From the NCBI GenBank assembly GCA_963691705.1, contig OY829537.1:57202304-57266303 (forward strand): 64,000 bases of DNA, read 5' to 3'. The notes beneath the pieces are model-generated. The model made no database searches and had not been told where the DNA came from. It worked only from the letters and a program-made list of their open reading frames with translations. The position numbers and the translations under genes were made by a program. This DNA is from Viola odorata. Its lineage: Eukaryota > Streptophyta > Magnoliopsida > Malpighiales > Violaceae. This document shows positions 12,037 through 25,600 of the stretch, in pieces; position 1 is the first letter of the stretch, and every line of letters starts with the position of its first letter.

Positions 12037-15000
12037 TTGAAGGGTCACGTACGCACATGTTGTCTGTTAAGCGTTTTAAAGAGTCACATCCCCACATCGT
12101 GTTTTTAATGATGTCTGGTAACGTCCGCACAGTCGTCTGATAATGTTGTGTCTGCTCACTTCGACACATGTTGTCTGTTAAGCGTTGTGAAGGGTCACGT
12201 CCCCACATCGTATTTTTAATGTTGTGTCTAGTCACGTCCGCACATGTCATCACTTAAGCGTTATGAAGGGTCACGTCCATACCTTGTGTGTTTTAATGTA
12301 GTGTCTGGTCACGTCCGCACAGTCGTCTGATAATGTTGTGTCTGGTCACGTCCGTACATGTTGTCTGTTAAGCGTTGTGAAGGGTCACGTCCCCACATCG
12401 TGTTTTTAATGGTGTGTTTGGTCACGTCCGCACAGTGGTCTGATAATGTTGTGTCTGGTCATGTCCGCACATGTTGTCTGTTAAGCGTTGTGAAGGGTCA
12501 CATCCCCACATTGTGTTTTTAATGTTGTTTCTAGTCACGTCCGCACAGTCGTCTGATAATGTTGTGTCTTGTCACTTCCGCACATGTTGTCTGTCAAGCG
12601 TTGTGAAGGGTCACGTCCCCACATCGTGTATTTAATGTTGTGTTTGGTCAGGTACTCACATGTCGTCTGATAATGTTGAGTCTGGTCACGTCCGCACATG
12701 TTGTCTGTTAAGCGTTGTGAAGGGTCACGTCCCCACATCGTGTTTTAATGCTGTGTCTGGTCATGTCCGCACAGTCGTCTGATAATGTTGTGTCTGGTAA
12801 TGTCCGCACATGTTGTCTGTTAAGCGTTGTGAAGGGTCATGTCCCCACATCGTGTTTTTAATGCTGCGTCTGGTCATCTCCGCACAGTCGTCTGATAATG
12901 TTGTGTCTGGTCATGTCCGCACATGTTGTTTGTTAGCCGTTGTGAAGGGTCACGCCCCCACATTGTGTTTTTAATGTTGTGTCTGGTCACATACGCATAG
13001 TCGTCTGATAATGTTGTGTCTGGTCACGTCCGCACATATTGTTTGTTAAGCGTTTTGAAGGGTCACGTCCGCACATGTTGTCTGTTAAGCGTTTTGAAGG
13101 GTCACATCCCCACATCGTGTTTTTAATGCTGTCTGGTAACGTCCGCACAGTCGTCTGATAATGTTGTGTCTGCTCACTTCGGCACATGTTGTCTGTTAAG
13201 CGTTGTGAAGGGTCACGTCCCCACATCGTATTTTTAATGTTGTGTCTAGTGACGTCCGCACATGTCATCTCTTAAGCGTTTTGAAGGGTCACGTCCCCAC
13301 CTTGTGTGTTTTAATGTTGTGTCTGGTCACGTCCGCACAGTCGTCTGATAATGTTGTGTCTGGTCACGTCCGTACATGTTGTCTGTTAAGCGTTGTGAAG
13401 GGTCACGTCCCCACATCGTGTTTTTAATGGTGTGTTTGGTCACGTCTGCACAGTCGTCTGATAATGTTGTGTCTGGTCACGTCCGCACATGTTGTCTGTT
13501 CAGCGTTATGAAGGGTCACGTCCCCACATCGTGTTTTTAATATTGTGTTTGGTCACGTCCGCACAGTCGTCTGATAATATTGTGTCTGATCACGTCCGCA
13601 CATGTTGTCTGTTAAGCGTTGTGAAGGGTCACGTCCCCACATCATGTTTTTAATACTGTGTCTAGTCACGTCTACACAGTCCTCTGATAATGTTGTGTCA
13701 AGTCACGTCCGCACATGTTATTTGTTAAGCGTTGTGAAAGGTGACGTCCCCACATCGTGTTGTTAATGTTGTGTCTGGTCACGTCCTCATATGTCGTCTG
13801 GTAATGTTGTGTCTGGTCACGTCCGCAAATGTCATCCCTTAAGCGTTGTGAACGGTCACGTCCCCACATCGTGTTTTCAATGCTATGTCTAGTCACGTCC
13901 GCACAGTCGTCTGATAATGTTGTGTCTGGTCACTTACGCACATGTTGTCTGTTAAGCGTTGTGCAGGGTCACGCCCTCACATCGTGTTTTTAATGGTGTG
14001 TTTTGTCACTTCCGCACATGTCGTCTGATAATGTTTTGTCTGGTCACGTCCGCACATGTTGTCTGTTAAGCGTTGTGAAGGGTCACGTCCCCACATCATA
14101 TTTTTAATGTTGTGTCTGGTCACGTCTGCACAGTTGTCATATAATGTTGTGTCAGCTCACGTCCGCACATGTTGTCTGTTAAGCGTTGGGAAAGGTCACG
14201 TCCAAACATGTCGTCTGATAATGTTGTGTCTGGTCACATCCACACATGTCATCTCTTAAGGATTGTGAAGGGTCACGTCCGCACATTCGTCTGATAATTT
14301 TATGTCTGGTCACGTATGCATATGTTTTCTGTTAAGTGTTGTGAAAGGTCACGGCCCCACATCGTGTTGTTAATGTTGTGTCTGGTCACGTCCACACATT
14401 TCATCTGATAATGTTGTGTCTGGTCACGTCCGCATATATCGTCTGTTAAGCGTTATGAAGGGTCACGTCCCCACATCGTGTTTTTAATATTGTGTCTGGT
14501 CACGTCCGCACATGTCATCTCTTAAGCGTTGTGAAGGGTCACGCCCCCACCTCGTGTTATTAATGTTGTGTCTGGTCACGTCCGCACATGTTGTCTGTTA
14601 AGCGTTGTGAAGGGTCACGTGCCCACATCGTTCTTTTAATGGTGTGTTTGGTCACGTCCGCACAGTCGTCTGATAATGTTGTGTCTGGTCACGCCCGCAC
14701 ATGTTGTCTGTTAAGCGTTGTGAAGGGTCACGTCCCCACATCAAGTGTTTAATGGTGTGTTTGGTCACGTCCGCACAGTCGTCTGATAATGTTGTCTCTG
14801 GTCACGTCCGCACATGTTGTCTGTTAAGCGTTGTGAAGGGTCACGTCTCCACATCGTGTTTTTAATGGTGTGTTTGGTCACGTCCGCACAGACGTCTGAT
14901 AATGTTATTTCTGGTCACGCCCGCGCATGTCATCTTTTAAGCGTTGTGAAGGGTCACGTCCCCACATCGTGTTTTTAATGCTGCGTCTGGTCATGTCCGC

Positions 15001-17205
15001 ACAGTCGTCTGGTAATGTTGTGTCTGGTCATGTCCGCACATGTTGTCTGTTAGGCGTTGTGAAGGGTAACGACCCCACATTGTGTATTTAATGTTTTCTC
15101 TGGTCACGTACGCATAGTCGTCTGATAATGTTGTGTCTGGTCACGTCCGCACATGTTGTTTGTTAAGCATTTTGAAGGGTCACGTCCGCACATGTTGTCT
15201 GTTAAGCATTTTGAAGGGTCACGTCCCCACATCGTGTTTTTAATGATGTGTCTGGTAACGTCCGCATAGTCGTTTGATAATGTTGTGTCTGGTCACTTCC
15301 GCACATGTTGTCTGTTAAACGTTGTGAAGGGTCACGTCCCCACATCGTGTTTTTAATGCTGTGTCTGGTAACGTCCGCACAGTCGTCTGATAATGTTGTG
15401 TCTGGTCACTTCCGCACACGTCGTCTGTTAAGCGTTGTGAAGGGTCACGTCCCCACATCGTGTTTTTAATGCTTTGTCTGGTCATGTCCGCACAGTCGTC
15501 TGATAATGTTGTGTCTGGTAATGTCCGCACATGTTGTCTGTTAAGCGTTGTGAAGGGTCGTGTCCCCACATCGTGTTTTTAATGCTGCGTCTGGTCATGT
15601 CCGCACAGACGTCTGATAATGTTGTGTCTGGTCATGTCCGCACATGTTGTTTGTTAGCCGTTGTGAAGGGTCACGTCCCCACATTGTGTTTTTAATGTTG
15701 TGTCTGGTCATGTCCGCACAGTCGTCTAATAATGTTGTGTCTGCTCACTTCGGCACATGTTGTCTGTTAAGCGTTGTGAAGGGTCACGTCCCCACATCGT
15801 ATTTTTAATGTTGTGTCTAGTCACGTCCGCACATGTCATCTCTTAAGCGTTATGAAGGGTCACGTCCCCACCTTGTGTGTTTTAATGTTGTGTCTGGTCA
15901 CGTCCGCACAGTCGTCTGATAATGTTGTGTCTGGTCACGTCCGTACATGTTGTCTGTTAAGCATTGTGAAGGGTCACGTCCCCACATCGTGTTTTTAATG
16001 GTGTGTTTGGTCACGTCCGCACAGTCGTCTGATAATGTTGTGTCTGGTCATGTCCGCACATGTTCTCTGTTAAGCGTTGAGAAGGGTCACATCCCCACAT
16101 TGTGTTTTTAATGTTGTTTCTAGTCACGTCCGCACAGTCGTCTGATAATGTTGTGTCTTGTCACTTCCGCACATGTTGTCTGTCAAGCGTTGTGAGGGTC
16201 ACGTCCCCACATCGTGTATTTAATGTTGTGTTTGGTCAGGTACTCACATGTCGTCTGATAATGTTGAGTCTGGTCACGTCCGCACATGTTGTCTGTTAAG
16301 CGTTGTGAAGGGTCACGTCCCCACATCGTGTTTTTAATGCTGTGTCTGGTCATGTCCGCACAGTCGTCTGATAATGTTGTGTCTGGTAATGTCCGCACAT
16401 GTTGTCTGTTAAGCGTTGTGAAGGGTCATGTCCCCACATCGTGTTTTTAATGCTGCGTCTGGTCATGTCCGCACAGTCGTCTGATAATGTTGTGTCTGGT
16501 CATGTCCGCACATGTTGTCTGTTAGCCGTTGTGAAGGGTCACGTCCCCACATTGTGTTTTTAATGTTGTGTCTGGTCACGTACGCATAGTCGTCTGATAA
16601 TGTTGTGTCTGGTCACATCCGCACATATTGTTTGTTAAGCGTTTTGAAGGGTCACGTCCGCACATGTTGTCTGTTAAGCATTTTGAAGGGTCACATCCCC
16701 ACATCGTGTTTTTAATGCTGTCTAGTAACGTCCGCACAGTCGTCTGATAATGTTGTGTCTGCTCACTTCGGCACATGTTGTCTGTTAAGCGTTGTGAAGG
16801 GTCACGTCCCTACATCGTATTTTTAATGTTGTGTCTAGTCACGTCCGCACATGTCATCTCTTAAGCGTTATGAAGGGTCACGTCCCCACCTTGTGTGTTT
16901 TAATGTTGTGTCTGGTCACGTCCGCACAGTCGTCTGGTAATGTTGTGTCTGGTCACGTCCGTACATGATGTCTGTTAAGCGTTGTGAAGGGTCACGTCCC
17001 CACATCATGTTTTTAATACTGTGTCTAGTCACGTCTACACAGTCCTCTGATAATGTTGTGTCAAGTCACGTCCGCACATGTTATTTGTTAAGCGTTGTGA
17101 AAGGTGACGTCCCCACATCGTGTTGTTAATGTTGTGTCTGGTCACGTCCTCATATGTCGTCTGGTAATGTTGTGTCTGGTCACGTCCGCAAATGTCATCT
17201 CTTAA
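12032..17205 (+). repeat. 5174-bp tandem duplication, copy 2
   Basis: Matches 6858-12031 at all diagnostic variants checked. After it the sequence continues with GTGAACGG at 17211, the continuation that copy 1 lacks. That makes 17206 onward the original right flank of the duplicated segment. Confidence 0.9.
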
Positions 17206-18167
17206 GCGTTGTGAACGGTCACGTCCCCACATCGTGTTTTCAATGCTATGTCTAGTCACGTCCGCACAGTCGTCTGATAATGTTGTGTCTGGTCACTTAC
17301 GCACATGTTGTCTGTTAAGCGTTGTGCAGGGTCACGCCCTCACATCGTGTTTTTAATGGTGTGTTTTGTCACTTCCGCACATGTCGTCTGATAATGTTTT
17401 GTCTGGTCACGTCCGCACATGTTGTCTGTTAAGCGTTGTGAAGGGTCACGTCCCCACAACATATTTTTAATGTTGTGTCTGGTCACGTCTGCACAGTTGG
17501 TCACGTCCGCACATGTTGTCTGTTAAGCGTTGTGAAAGGTCACGTCCACACATGTCGTCTGATAATGTTGTGTCTGGTCACATCCGCACATCTCATCTCT
17601 TAAGAATTGTGAAGGGTCACGTCCGCACATTCGTCTGATAATTTTGTGTCTGGTCACGTATGCATATGTTTTCTGTTAAGTGTTGTGAAAGGTCACGACC
17701 CCACATCGTGTTGTTAATGTTGTGTCTGGTCACGTCCACAAATGTCATCTGATAATGTTGTGTCTGGTCACGTCCGCATATATCGTCTGTTAAGCGTTAT
17801 GAAGGGTCACGTCCCCACATCGTGTTTTTAATATTGTGTCTGGTCACGTCCGCACATGTCATCTCTTAAGCGTTGTGAAGGGTCACGCCCCCACCTCGTG
17901 TTATTAATGTTGTGTCTGGTCACGTCCGCACATGTTGTCTGTTAAGCGTTGTTAAGGGTCACGTCCCCACATCGTGCTTTTAATGGTGTGTTTGGTCACG
18001 TCCGCACAGTCGTCTGATAATGTTGTGTCTGGTCACGCCCGCACATGTTGTCTGTTAAGCATTGTGAAGGGTCACGTCTCCACATCGTGTTTTTAATGGT
18101 GTGTTTGGTCACGTCCGCACAGACGTCTGATAATGTTATTTCTGGTCACGCCCGCGCATGTCATCTT
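17206..18167 (+). repeat. Transitional monomers between two large duplications
   Basis: Ordinary array sequence in the order seen at about 8690-9780, but diverged from it. At 17499/17500 the subunit following GTCTGCACAGTTG is joined directly to GTCACGTCC; compared with the usual order (TCATATAATG follows) 19 bases are missing. The monomer order then jumps near 18060, where several units present in block 3 are absent. Confidence 0.7.
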
Positions 18168-20699
18168 TTAAGCGTTGTGAAGGGTCACGTCCCCACATCG
18201 TGTTTTTAATGCTGCGTCTGGTCATGTCCGCACAGTCGTCTGGTAATGTTGTGTCTGGTCATGTCCGCACATGTCATCTCTTAAGCGTTGTGAAGGGTCA
18301 CGCCCCTACCTCGTGTTATTAATGTTGTGTCTGGTCACGTCCGCACATGTTGTCTGTTAAGCATTGTGAAGGGTCACGTCCCCACATCGTGCTTTTAATG
18401 GTGTGTTTGGTCACGTCCGCACAGTCGTCTGATAATGTTGTGTTTGGTCATGCCCGCACATGTTGTCTGTTAAGCGTTGTGAAGGGTCACGTCCCCACAT
18501 CAAGTGTTTAATGGTGTGTTTGGTCACGTCCGCACAGTCGTCTGATAATGTTGTCTCTGGTCACGTCCGCACATGTTGTCTGTTAAGCGTTGTGAAGGGT
18601 CACGTCTCCACATCGTGTTTTTAATGGTGTGTTTGGTCACGTCCGCACAGACGTCTGATAATGTTTTTTCTGGTCACGCCCGCGCATGTCATCTTTTAAG
18701 CGTTGTGAAGGGTCACGTCCCCACATCGTGTTTTTAATGCTGCGTCTGGTCATGTCCGCACAGTCGTCTGGTAATGTTGTGTCTGGTCATGTCCGCACAT
18801 GTTGTCTGTTAGGCGTTGTGAAGGGTCACGTCCCCACATTGTGAATTTAATGTTGTGTCTGGTCACGTACGCATAGTCGTCTGATAATGTTGTGTCTGGT
18901 CACGTCCGCACATGTTGTTTGTTAAGCGTTTTGAAGGGTCACGTCCGCACATGTTGTCTGTTAAGCGTTTTGACGGGTCACGTCCCGACATCGTGTTTTT
19001 AATGATGTGTCTAGTAACGTCCGCACAGTCGTTTGATAATGTTGTGTCTGGTCACTTCCGTACATGTTGTCTGTTAAGCGTTGTGAAGGGTCACGTCCCC
19101 ACATCGTGTTTTTAAATTCTGTGTCTGGTAACGTCCGCACAGTCGTCTGATAATGTTGTGTCTGGTCACTTCCGCACACATCGTCTGTTAAGCGTTGTGA
19201 AGGGTCACGTCCCCACATCGTGTTTTTAATGCTTTGTCTGGTCATGTCCGCACAGTCGTCTGCTAATGTTGTGTCTGGTAATGTCCGCACATGTTGTCTG
19301 TTAAGCGTTGTGAAGGGTCATGTCCCCACATCGTGTGTTTAATGCTGCGTCTGGTCATGTCCGCACAGTCGTCTGATAATGTTGTGTCTGGTCATGTCCG
19401 CACATGTTGTTTGTTAGCCGTTGTGAAGGGTCACGTCCCCACATTGTGTTTTTAATGTTGTGTCTGGTCACGTACGCATAGTCGTCTGATAATGTTGTGT
19501 CTGGTCACGTCCGCACATATTGTTTGTTAAGCGTTTTGAAGGGTCACGTCCGCACATGTTGTCTGTTAAGCGTTTTGAAGAGTCACATCCCCACATCGTG
19601 TTTTTAATGATGTCTGGTAACGTCCGCACAGTCGTCTAATAATGTTGTGTCTGCTCACTTCGGCACATGTTGTCTGTTAAGCGTTGTGAAGGGTCACGTC
19701 CCCACATCAAGTGTTTAATGGTGTGTTTGGTCACGTCCGCACAGTCGTCTGATAATGTTGTCTCTGGTCACGTCCGCACATGTTGTCTGTTAAGCGTTGT
19801 GAAGGGTCACGTCTCCACATCGTGTTTTTAATGGTGTGTTTGGTCACGTCCGCACAGACGTCTGATAATGTTATTTCTGGTCACGCCCGCGCATGTCATC
19901 TTTTAAGCGTTGTGAAGGGTCACGTCCCCACATCGTGTTTTTAATGCTGCGTCTGGTCATGTCCGCACAGTCGTCTGGTAATGTTGTGTCTGGTCATGTC
20001 CGCACATGTTGTCTGTTAGGCGTTGTGAAGGGTAACGTCCCCACATTGTGTATTTAATGTTGTCTCTGGTCACGTACGCATAGTCGTCTGATAATGTTGT
20101 GTCTGGTCACGTCCGCACATGTTGTTTGTTAAGCATTTTGAAGGGTCACGTCCGCACATGTTGTCTGTTAAGCGTTTTGAAGGGTCACGTCCCCACATCG
20201 TGTTTTTAATGATGTGTCTGGTAATGGCCGCATAGTCGTTTGATAATGTTGTGTCTGGTCACTTCCGCACATGTTGTCTGTTAAACGTTGTGAAGGGTCA
20301 CGTCCCCACATCGTGTTTTTAATGCTGTGTCTGGTAACGTCCGCACAGTCGTCTGATAATGTTGTGTCTGGTCACTTCCGCACACGTCGTCTGTTAAGCG
20401 TTGTGAAGGGTCACGTCCCCACATCGTGTTTTTAATGCTTTGTCTGGTCATGTCCGCACAGTCGTCTGATAATGTTGTGTCTGGTAATGTCCGCACATGT
20501 TGTCTGTTAAGCGTTGTGAAGGGTCATGTCCCCACATCGTGTTTTTAATGCTGCGTCTGGTCATGTCCGCACAGACGTCTGATAATGTTGTGTCTGGTCA
20601 TGTCCGCACATGTTGTTTGTTAGCCGTTGTGAAGGGTCACGTCCCCACATTGTGTTTTTAATGTTGTGTCTGGTCATGTCCGCACAGTCGTCTAATAAT

Positions 20700-20899
20700 G
20701 TTGTGTCTGCTCAATTCGGCACATGTTGTCTGTTAAGCGTTGTGAAGGGTCACGTCCCCACATCGTATTTTTAATGTTGTGTCTAGTCACGTCCGCACAT
20801 GTCATCTCTTAAGCGTTATGAAGGGTCACGTCCCCACCTTGTGTGTTTTAATGTTGTGTCTGGTCACGTCCGCACAGTCGTCTGATAATGTTGTGTCTG
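20700..20899 (+). repeat. 190-bp local tandem duplication, first copy
   Basis: A 113-bp unit plus the 77-bp CACCTTGTGTG unit is repeated at 20890-21089 with an offset of 190 bp. Copies differ at TCAATTCGG (20711) against TCACTTCGG and at GTGAAGGG against GTCAAGGG. The pair was copied along with the larger duplications, to near 29921 and 32677. Confidence 0.82.
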
Positions 20900-21089
20900 C
20901 TCACTTCGGCACATGTTGTCTGTTAAGCGTTGTCAAGGGTCACGTCCCCACATCGTATTTTTAATGTTGTGTCTAGTCACGTCCGCACATGTCATCTCTT
21001 AAGCGTTATGAAGGGTCACGTCCCCACCTTGTGTGTTTTAATGTTGTGTCTGGTCACGTCCGCACAGTCGTCTGATAATGTTGTGTCTG
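20890..21089 (+). repeat. 190-bp local tandem duplication, second copy
   Basis: Second copy of 20700-20899; the match ends where TCTGGTCACGTCCGTAC replaces TCTGCTCACTTCGGCAC. The corresponding single arrangement is seen at 10563-10752. Confidence 0.8.
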
Positions 21090-22656
21090 GTCACGTCCGT
21101 ACATGTTGTCTGTTAAGCGTTGTGAAGGGTCACGTCCCCACATCGTGTTTTTAATGGTGTGTTTGGTCACGTCCGCACAGTCGTCTGATAAAGTTGTGTC
21201 TGGTCACGTTCGCACATGTTGTCTGTTCAGCGTTATGAAGGGTCACGTCCCCACATCGCGTTTTTAATATTGTGTTTGGTCACGTCCGCACAGTCGTCTG
21301 ATAATATTGTGTCTGATCACGTCCGCATATGTTTTCTGTTAAGCGTTGTGAAGGGTCACGTCCCCACATCATGTTTTTAATACTGTGTCTAGTCACGTCT
21401 ACACAGTCCTCTGATAATGTTGTGTCGAGTCACGTCCGCACATGTTATTTGTTAAGCGTTGTGAAAGGTGACGTCCCCACATCGTGTTGTTAATGTTGTC
21501 TCTGGTCACGTCCTCATATGTCGTCTGGTATTGTTGTGTCTGGTCACGCCCGCGCATGTCATCTTTTAAGCGTTGTTAAGGGTCACGTCCCCACATCGTG
21601 TTTTTAATGCTGCGTCTAGTCATGTTCGCACACTCGTCTGGTAATGTTGTGTCTGGTCATGTCCGCACATGTTGTCTGTTAGGCGTTGTGAAGGGTCACG
21701 TCCCCACATTGTGTATTTAATGTTGTGTCTGGTCACGTACGCATAGTCGTCTGATAATGTTGTGTCTGGTCACGTACGCATAGTCGTCTGATAATGTTGT
21801 GTCTGGTCACGTCTGCACAGTTGTCATATAATGTTGTGTCAGGTCACGTCCGCACATGTTGTCTGTTATGCGTTGTGAAAGGTCACGTCCACACATGTCG
21901 TCTGATAATATTGTGTCTGGTCACATCTACACATGTCATCTCTTAAGGATTGTGAAGGGTCACGTCCGCACATTCGTCTGATAATTTTATGCCTGGTCAC
22001 GTATGCATATGTTTTCTGTTAAGTGTTGTGAAAGGTCACGACCCCACATCGTGTTGTTAATGTTGTGTCTGGTCACGTCCACACATGTCATCTGATAATG
22101 GTGTGCCTGGTCACGTCCGCATATATCGTCTGTTAAGCGTTATGAAGGGTCACGTCCCACATCGTGTTTTTAATATTGTGTCTGGTCACGTCCGCACATG
22201 TCATCTCTTAAGCGTTGTGAAGGGTCACGCCCCCACCTCGTGTTATTAATGTTGTGTCTGGTCACGTCCGCACATGTTGTCTGTTAAGCGTTGTGAAGGG
22301 TCACGTCCCCACATCGTGCTTTTAATGGTGTGTTTGGTCACGTCCGCACAGTCGTCTGATAATGTTGTGTCTGGTCACGCCCGCACATGTTGTCTGTTAA
22401 GCGTTGTGAAGGGTCACGTCCCCACATCAAGTGTTTAATGGTGTGTTTGGTCACGTCCGCACAGTCGTCTGATAATGTTGTCTCTGGTCACGTCCGCACA
22501 TGTTGTCTGTTAAGCGTTGTGAAGGGTCACATCTCCACATCGTGTTTTTAATGGGGTGTTTGGTCACGTCCGCACAGACGTCTGATAATGTTATTTCTGG
22601 TCACGCCCGCGCATGTCATCTTTTAAGCGTTGTTAAGGGTCACGTCCCCACATCGT

Positions 22657-25600
22657 GTTTTTAATGCTGCGTCTGGTCATGTTCGCACACTCGTCTGGTA
22701 ATGTTGTGTCTGGTCATGTCCGCACATGTTGTCTGTTAGGCGTTGTGAAGGGTCACGTCCCCACATTGTGTATTTAATGTTGTGTCTGGTCACGTACGCA
22801 TAGTCGTCTGATAATGTTGTGTCTGGTCACGTCCGCACATGTTGTTTGTTAAGCGTTTTGAGGGGTCACGTCCGCACATGTTGTCTGTTAAGCGTTTTGA
22901 AGGGTCACGTCCCCACATCGTGTTTTTAATGCTGCGTCTAGTCATGTCCGCACAGTCGTCTGGTAATGTTGCGTCTGGTCATGTCCGCACATGTTGTCTG
23001 TTAGGCGTTGTGAAGGGTCACGTCCCCACATTGTGTATTTAATGTTGTGTCTGGTCACGTACGCATAGTCGTCTGATAATGTTGTGTCTGGTCACGTCCG
23101 CACATGTTGTTTGTTAAGCGTTTTGAAGGGTCACGTCCGCACATGTTGTCTGTTAAGCGTTGTGAAGGGTCACGTCCCCACATCATGTTTTTAATACTGT
23201 GTCTAGTCACGTCTACACAGTCCTCTGATAATGTTGTGTCGAGTCACGTCCGCACATGTTATTTGTTAAGCGTTGTGAAAGGTGACGTCCCCACATCGTG
23301 TTGTTAATGTTGTCTCTGGTCACGTCCTCATATGTCGTCTGGTATTGTTGTGTCTGGTCACGTCCGCAAATGTCATCTCTTAAGCGTTGTGAACGGTCAC
23401 GTCCCCACATTGTGTTTTCAATGCTATGTCTAGTCACGTCCGCACAGTCGTCTGATAATGTTGTGTCTGGTCACTTACGCACATGTTGTCTGTTAAGCGT
23501 TGTGCAGGGTCACGCCCTCACATCGTGTTTTTAATGGTGTGTTTTGTCACTTCCGCACATGTCGTCTGATAATGTTTTGTCTGGTCACGTCCGCACATGT
23601 TGTCTGTTAAGCGTTGTGAAGGGTCACCTCCCCACATCATATTTTTAATGTTGTGTCTGGTCACGTCTGCACAGTTGTCATATAATGTTGTGTCAGGTCA
23701 CGTCCGCACATGTTGTCTGTTAAGCGTTGTGAAAGGTCACGTCCACACATGTCGTATGATAATGTTGTGTCTGGTCACATCTACACATGTCATCTCTTAA
23801 GGATTGTGAAGGGTCACGTCCGCACATTCGTCTGATAATTTTATGCCTGGTCACGTATGCATATGTTTTCTGTTAAGTGTTGTGAAAGGTCACGACCCCA
23901 CATCGTGTTGTTAATGTTGTGTCTGGTCACGTCCACACATGTCATCTGATAATGGTGTGCCTGGTCACGTCCGCATATATCGTCTGTTAAGCGTTATGAA
24001 GGGTCACGTCCCACATCGTGTTTTTAATATTGTGTCTGGTCACGTCCGCACATGTCATCTCTTAAGCGTTGTGAAGGGTCACGCCCCCACCTCGTGTTAT
24101 TAATGTTGTGTCTGGTCACGTCCGCACATGTTGTCTGTTAAGCGTTGTGAAGGGTCACGTCCCCACATCGTGCTTTTAATGGTGTGTTTGGTCACGTCCG
24201 CACAGTCGTCTGATAATGTTGTGTCTGGTCACGCCCGCACATGTTGTCTGTTAAGCGTTGTGAAGGGTCACGTCCCCACATCAAGTGTTTAATGGTGTGT
24301 TTGGTCACGTCCGCACAGTCGTCTGATAATGTTGTCTCTGGTCACGTCCGCACATGTTGTCTGTTAAGCGTTGTGAAGGGTCACATCTCCACATCGTGTT
24401 TTTAATGGTGTGTTTGGTCACGTCCGCACAGACGTCTGATAATGTTATTTCTGGTCACGCCCGCGCATATCATCTTTTAAGCGTTGTTAAGGGTCACGTC
24501 CCCACATCGTGTTTTTAATGCTGCGTCTGGTCATGTCCGCACACTCGTCTGGTAATGTTGTGTCTGGTCATGTCCGCACATGTTGTCTGTTAGGCGTTGT
24601 GAAGGGTCACGTCCCCACATTGTGTATTTAATGTTGTGTCTGGTCACGTACGCATAGTCGTCTGATAATGTTGTGTCTGGTCACGTCCGCACTTGTTGTT
24701 TGTTAAGCGTTTTGAAGGGTCACGTCCGCACATGTTGTCTGTTAAGCGTTTTGAAGGGTCACGTCCCCACATCGTGTTTTTAATGCTGCGTCTAGTCATG
24801 TCCGCACAGTCGTCTGGTAATGTTGTGTCTGGTCATGTCCGCACATGTTGTCTGTTAGGCGTTGTGAAGGGCCACGTCCCCACATTGTGTATTTAATGTT
24901 GTGTCTGGTCACGTCCGCACATGTTGTTTGTTAAGCGTTTTGAAGGGTCACGTCCGCACATGTTGTCTGTTAAGCATTTTGAAGGGTCACGTCCCCACAT
25001 CGTGTTTTTAATGCTGTGTCTGGTAACGTCCGCACAGTCGTTTGATAATGTTATGTCTGGTCACATCCGCACATGTTGTCTGTTAAGCGTTGTGAAGGGT
25101 CACGTCCCCACATCGTGTTTTTAATGCTGTGTCTGGTAACGTCCGCACAGTCGTCTGATAATGTTGTGTCTGGTCACTTCCGCACACGTCGTCTGTTAAG
25201 CGTTGTGAAGGGTCACGTCCCCACATCGTGTTTTTAATGCTTTGTCTGGTCATGTCCGCACAGTCGTCTGATAATGTTGTGTCTGGTAATGTCCGCACAT
25301 GTTGTCTGTTAAGCGTTGTGAAGGGTCATGTCCCCACATCGTGTTTTTAATGCTGCGTCTGGTCATGTCCGCACAGTCGTCTGAAAATGTTGTGTCTGGT
25401 AATGTCCGCACATGTTGTTTGTTAGCCGTTGTGAAGGGTCACGTCCCCACATCGTGTTTTTAATGCTGTGTCTGGTAACGTCCGCACAGTCATCTGATAA
25501 TGTTGTGTCTGGTCACTTCCGCACACGTCGTCTGTTAAGCGTTGTGAAGGGTCACGTCCCCACATCGTGTTTTTAATGCTTTGTCTGGTCATGTCCGCAC

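Noticed and set aside
11861..12253. Open reading frames of 61-130 codons throughout both strands
   Set aside because: All are read-through of the satellite. They repeat the same few peptide motifs (such as DQTQHYQTT on the minus strand) at every copy. Each subunit ends in TAA on the plus strand, and 113 is not divisible by three, so frames shift from monomer to monomer. No start context, splice signals or domain is evident.
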